From: Candidatus Eiseniibacteriota bacterium
GTDB taxonomy: Bacteria; Eisenbacteria; RBG-16-71-46; JAFGJU01
Direction of reading: 5' to 3'
Length of the DNA: 6,422 nucleotides
Assembly: GCA_016928935.1 (NCBI GenBank)
Contig: JAFGJU010000073.1
Span: 1 to 6,422 of the forward strand
The notes beneath the pieces are model-generated. The model had not been told where the DNA came from. It was given only the letters and a program-made list of their open reading frames with translations, and made no database searches. This document shows, piece after piece, positions 6,210 to 6,422 of the stretch (position 1 is its first letter; every line of letters begins with the position of its first letter). The translations under genes and the position numbers were made by a program.

Positions 6210-6422
6210 TCAAGCCGCCCCGGCCTCTCGCTCCAGGAGTTCTTTCACGACCTGCGAGTACTTCTCGTGTATCATCCTGCCGTCGAAGGCGTACATTTCC
6301 TTCAGCATGGCGTCCTGTTCGGCCTTTTCGAGATATCGCATGCACGCGGGGAAGAACCTCTTGTCTTCCTTAATGATGTGCGCCGGATAGAAGTCCACGA
6401 GCTCCTCAAGCTTCGCCAGCAC
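6210..6422 (-). CDS. Hemerythrin-domain protein, C-terminal part (cut by window edge)
   Basis: Seventy codons are visible and the frame is open at the right edge, so the N-terminal part is missing; the edge codon is GTG and is probably an internal valine. Hemerythrin-like (HHE) domains are four-helix bundles of about 130-180 residues that bind a di-iron centre and serve in oxygen, nitric oxide or iron handling. Counting from the edge, the visible helix carries HIIKEDKRFFP (15-25), giving the H-x3-E pair His15 and Glu19 expected of the third helix. MYAFDGRMIHEKY (43-55) gives His52 as a further likely ligand, with Asp47 nearby. The remaining ligands would lie in the missing part. The gene ends with two in-frame stops in a row, TGA then TAG. 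It lies upstream of the two-helix membrane protein gene on the same strand and may share its transcript. Confidence 0.85.
   Translation of the reverse strand: MLAKLEELVDFYPAHIIKEDKRFFPACMRYLEKAEQDAMLKEMYAFDGRMIHEKYSQVVKELLEREAGAA

Noticed and set aside
1..6422. CRISPR arrays, insertion sequences, tRNA genes, long direct repeats
   Set aside because: Nothing matching these was seen on either strand; almost all sequence is explained by genes with short gaps.

Overview
The window is a GC-rich stretch of bacterial chromosome with dense, short-gapped genes. Shine-Dalgarno sites of the AGGAGG type are common, codon third positions are strongly G/C, and arginine AGG and isoleucine ATA codons are used freely. 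A membrane-fusion adaptor next to a MacB-like ABC exporter, and a secreted protein with a lipoprotein-like leader, suggest a cell with two membranes. The sequence does not allow a confident phylum call. No rRNA, tRNA, CRISPR array, insertion sequence, phage gene or attachment site was seen.

Left part (about 1-1375, minus strand). Reading right to left there is a probable 61-codon small gene, then a 207-residue exported protein with an NTF2/SnoaL-like start to its mature part, then a YpeA-type GNAT acetyltransferase. The gaps are 28 and 23 bases, so the three are probably one transcript. The last 94 bases at the left edge hold no gene I can support.

Middle part (about 1376-5798, plus strand). 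A short divergent control region carries a sigma70-like promoter and an imperfect inverted repeat. It is followed by a four-gene operon: HlyD/MacA-type periplasmic adaptor, MacB/LolD-type ATPase, and two different FtsX/MacB-fold permeases. Gaps are 25, -4 (ATGA overlap) and 2 bases. The natural reading is an exporter in which one ATPase dimer drives a permease heterodimer, and the adaptor carries cargo or force across the periplasm. No outer-membrane TolC partner lies in the window, and the cargo cannot be read from the sequence.

Right part (5839-6422, minus strand, convergent with the operon). The C-terminal part of a hemerythrin-domain protein enters from the right edge. A 99-residue two-helix membrane protein of unknown role with a strong ribosome binding site follows it.

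Overall this is a mostly ordinary region. The best items for a second look are the small gene at 1190-1375, the inverted repeat overlapping the exporter promoter, and the hemerythrin/two-helix membrane protein pair.
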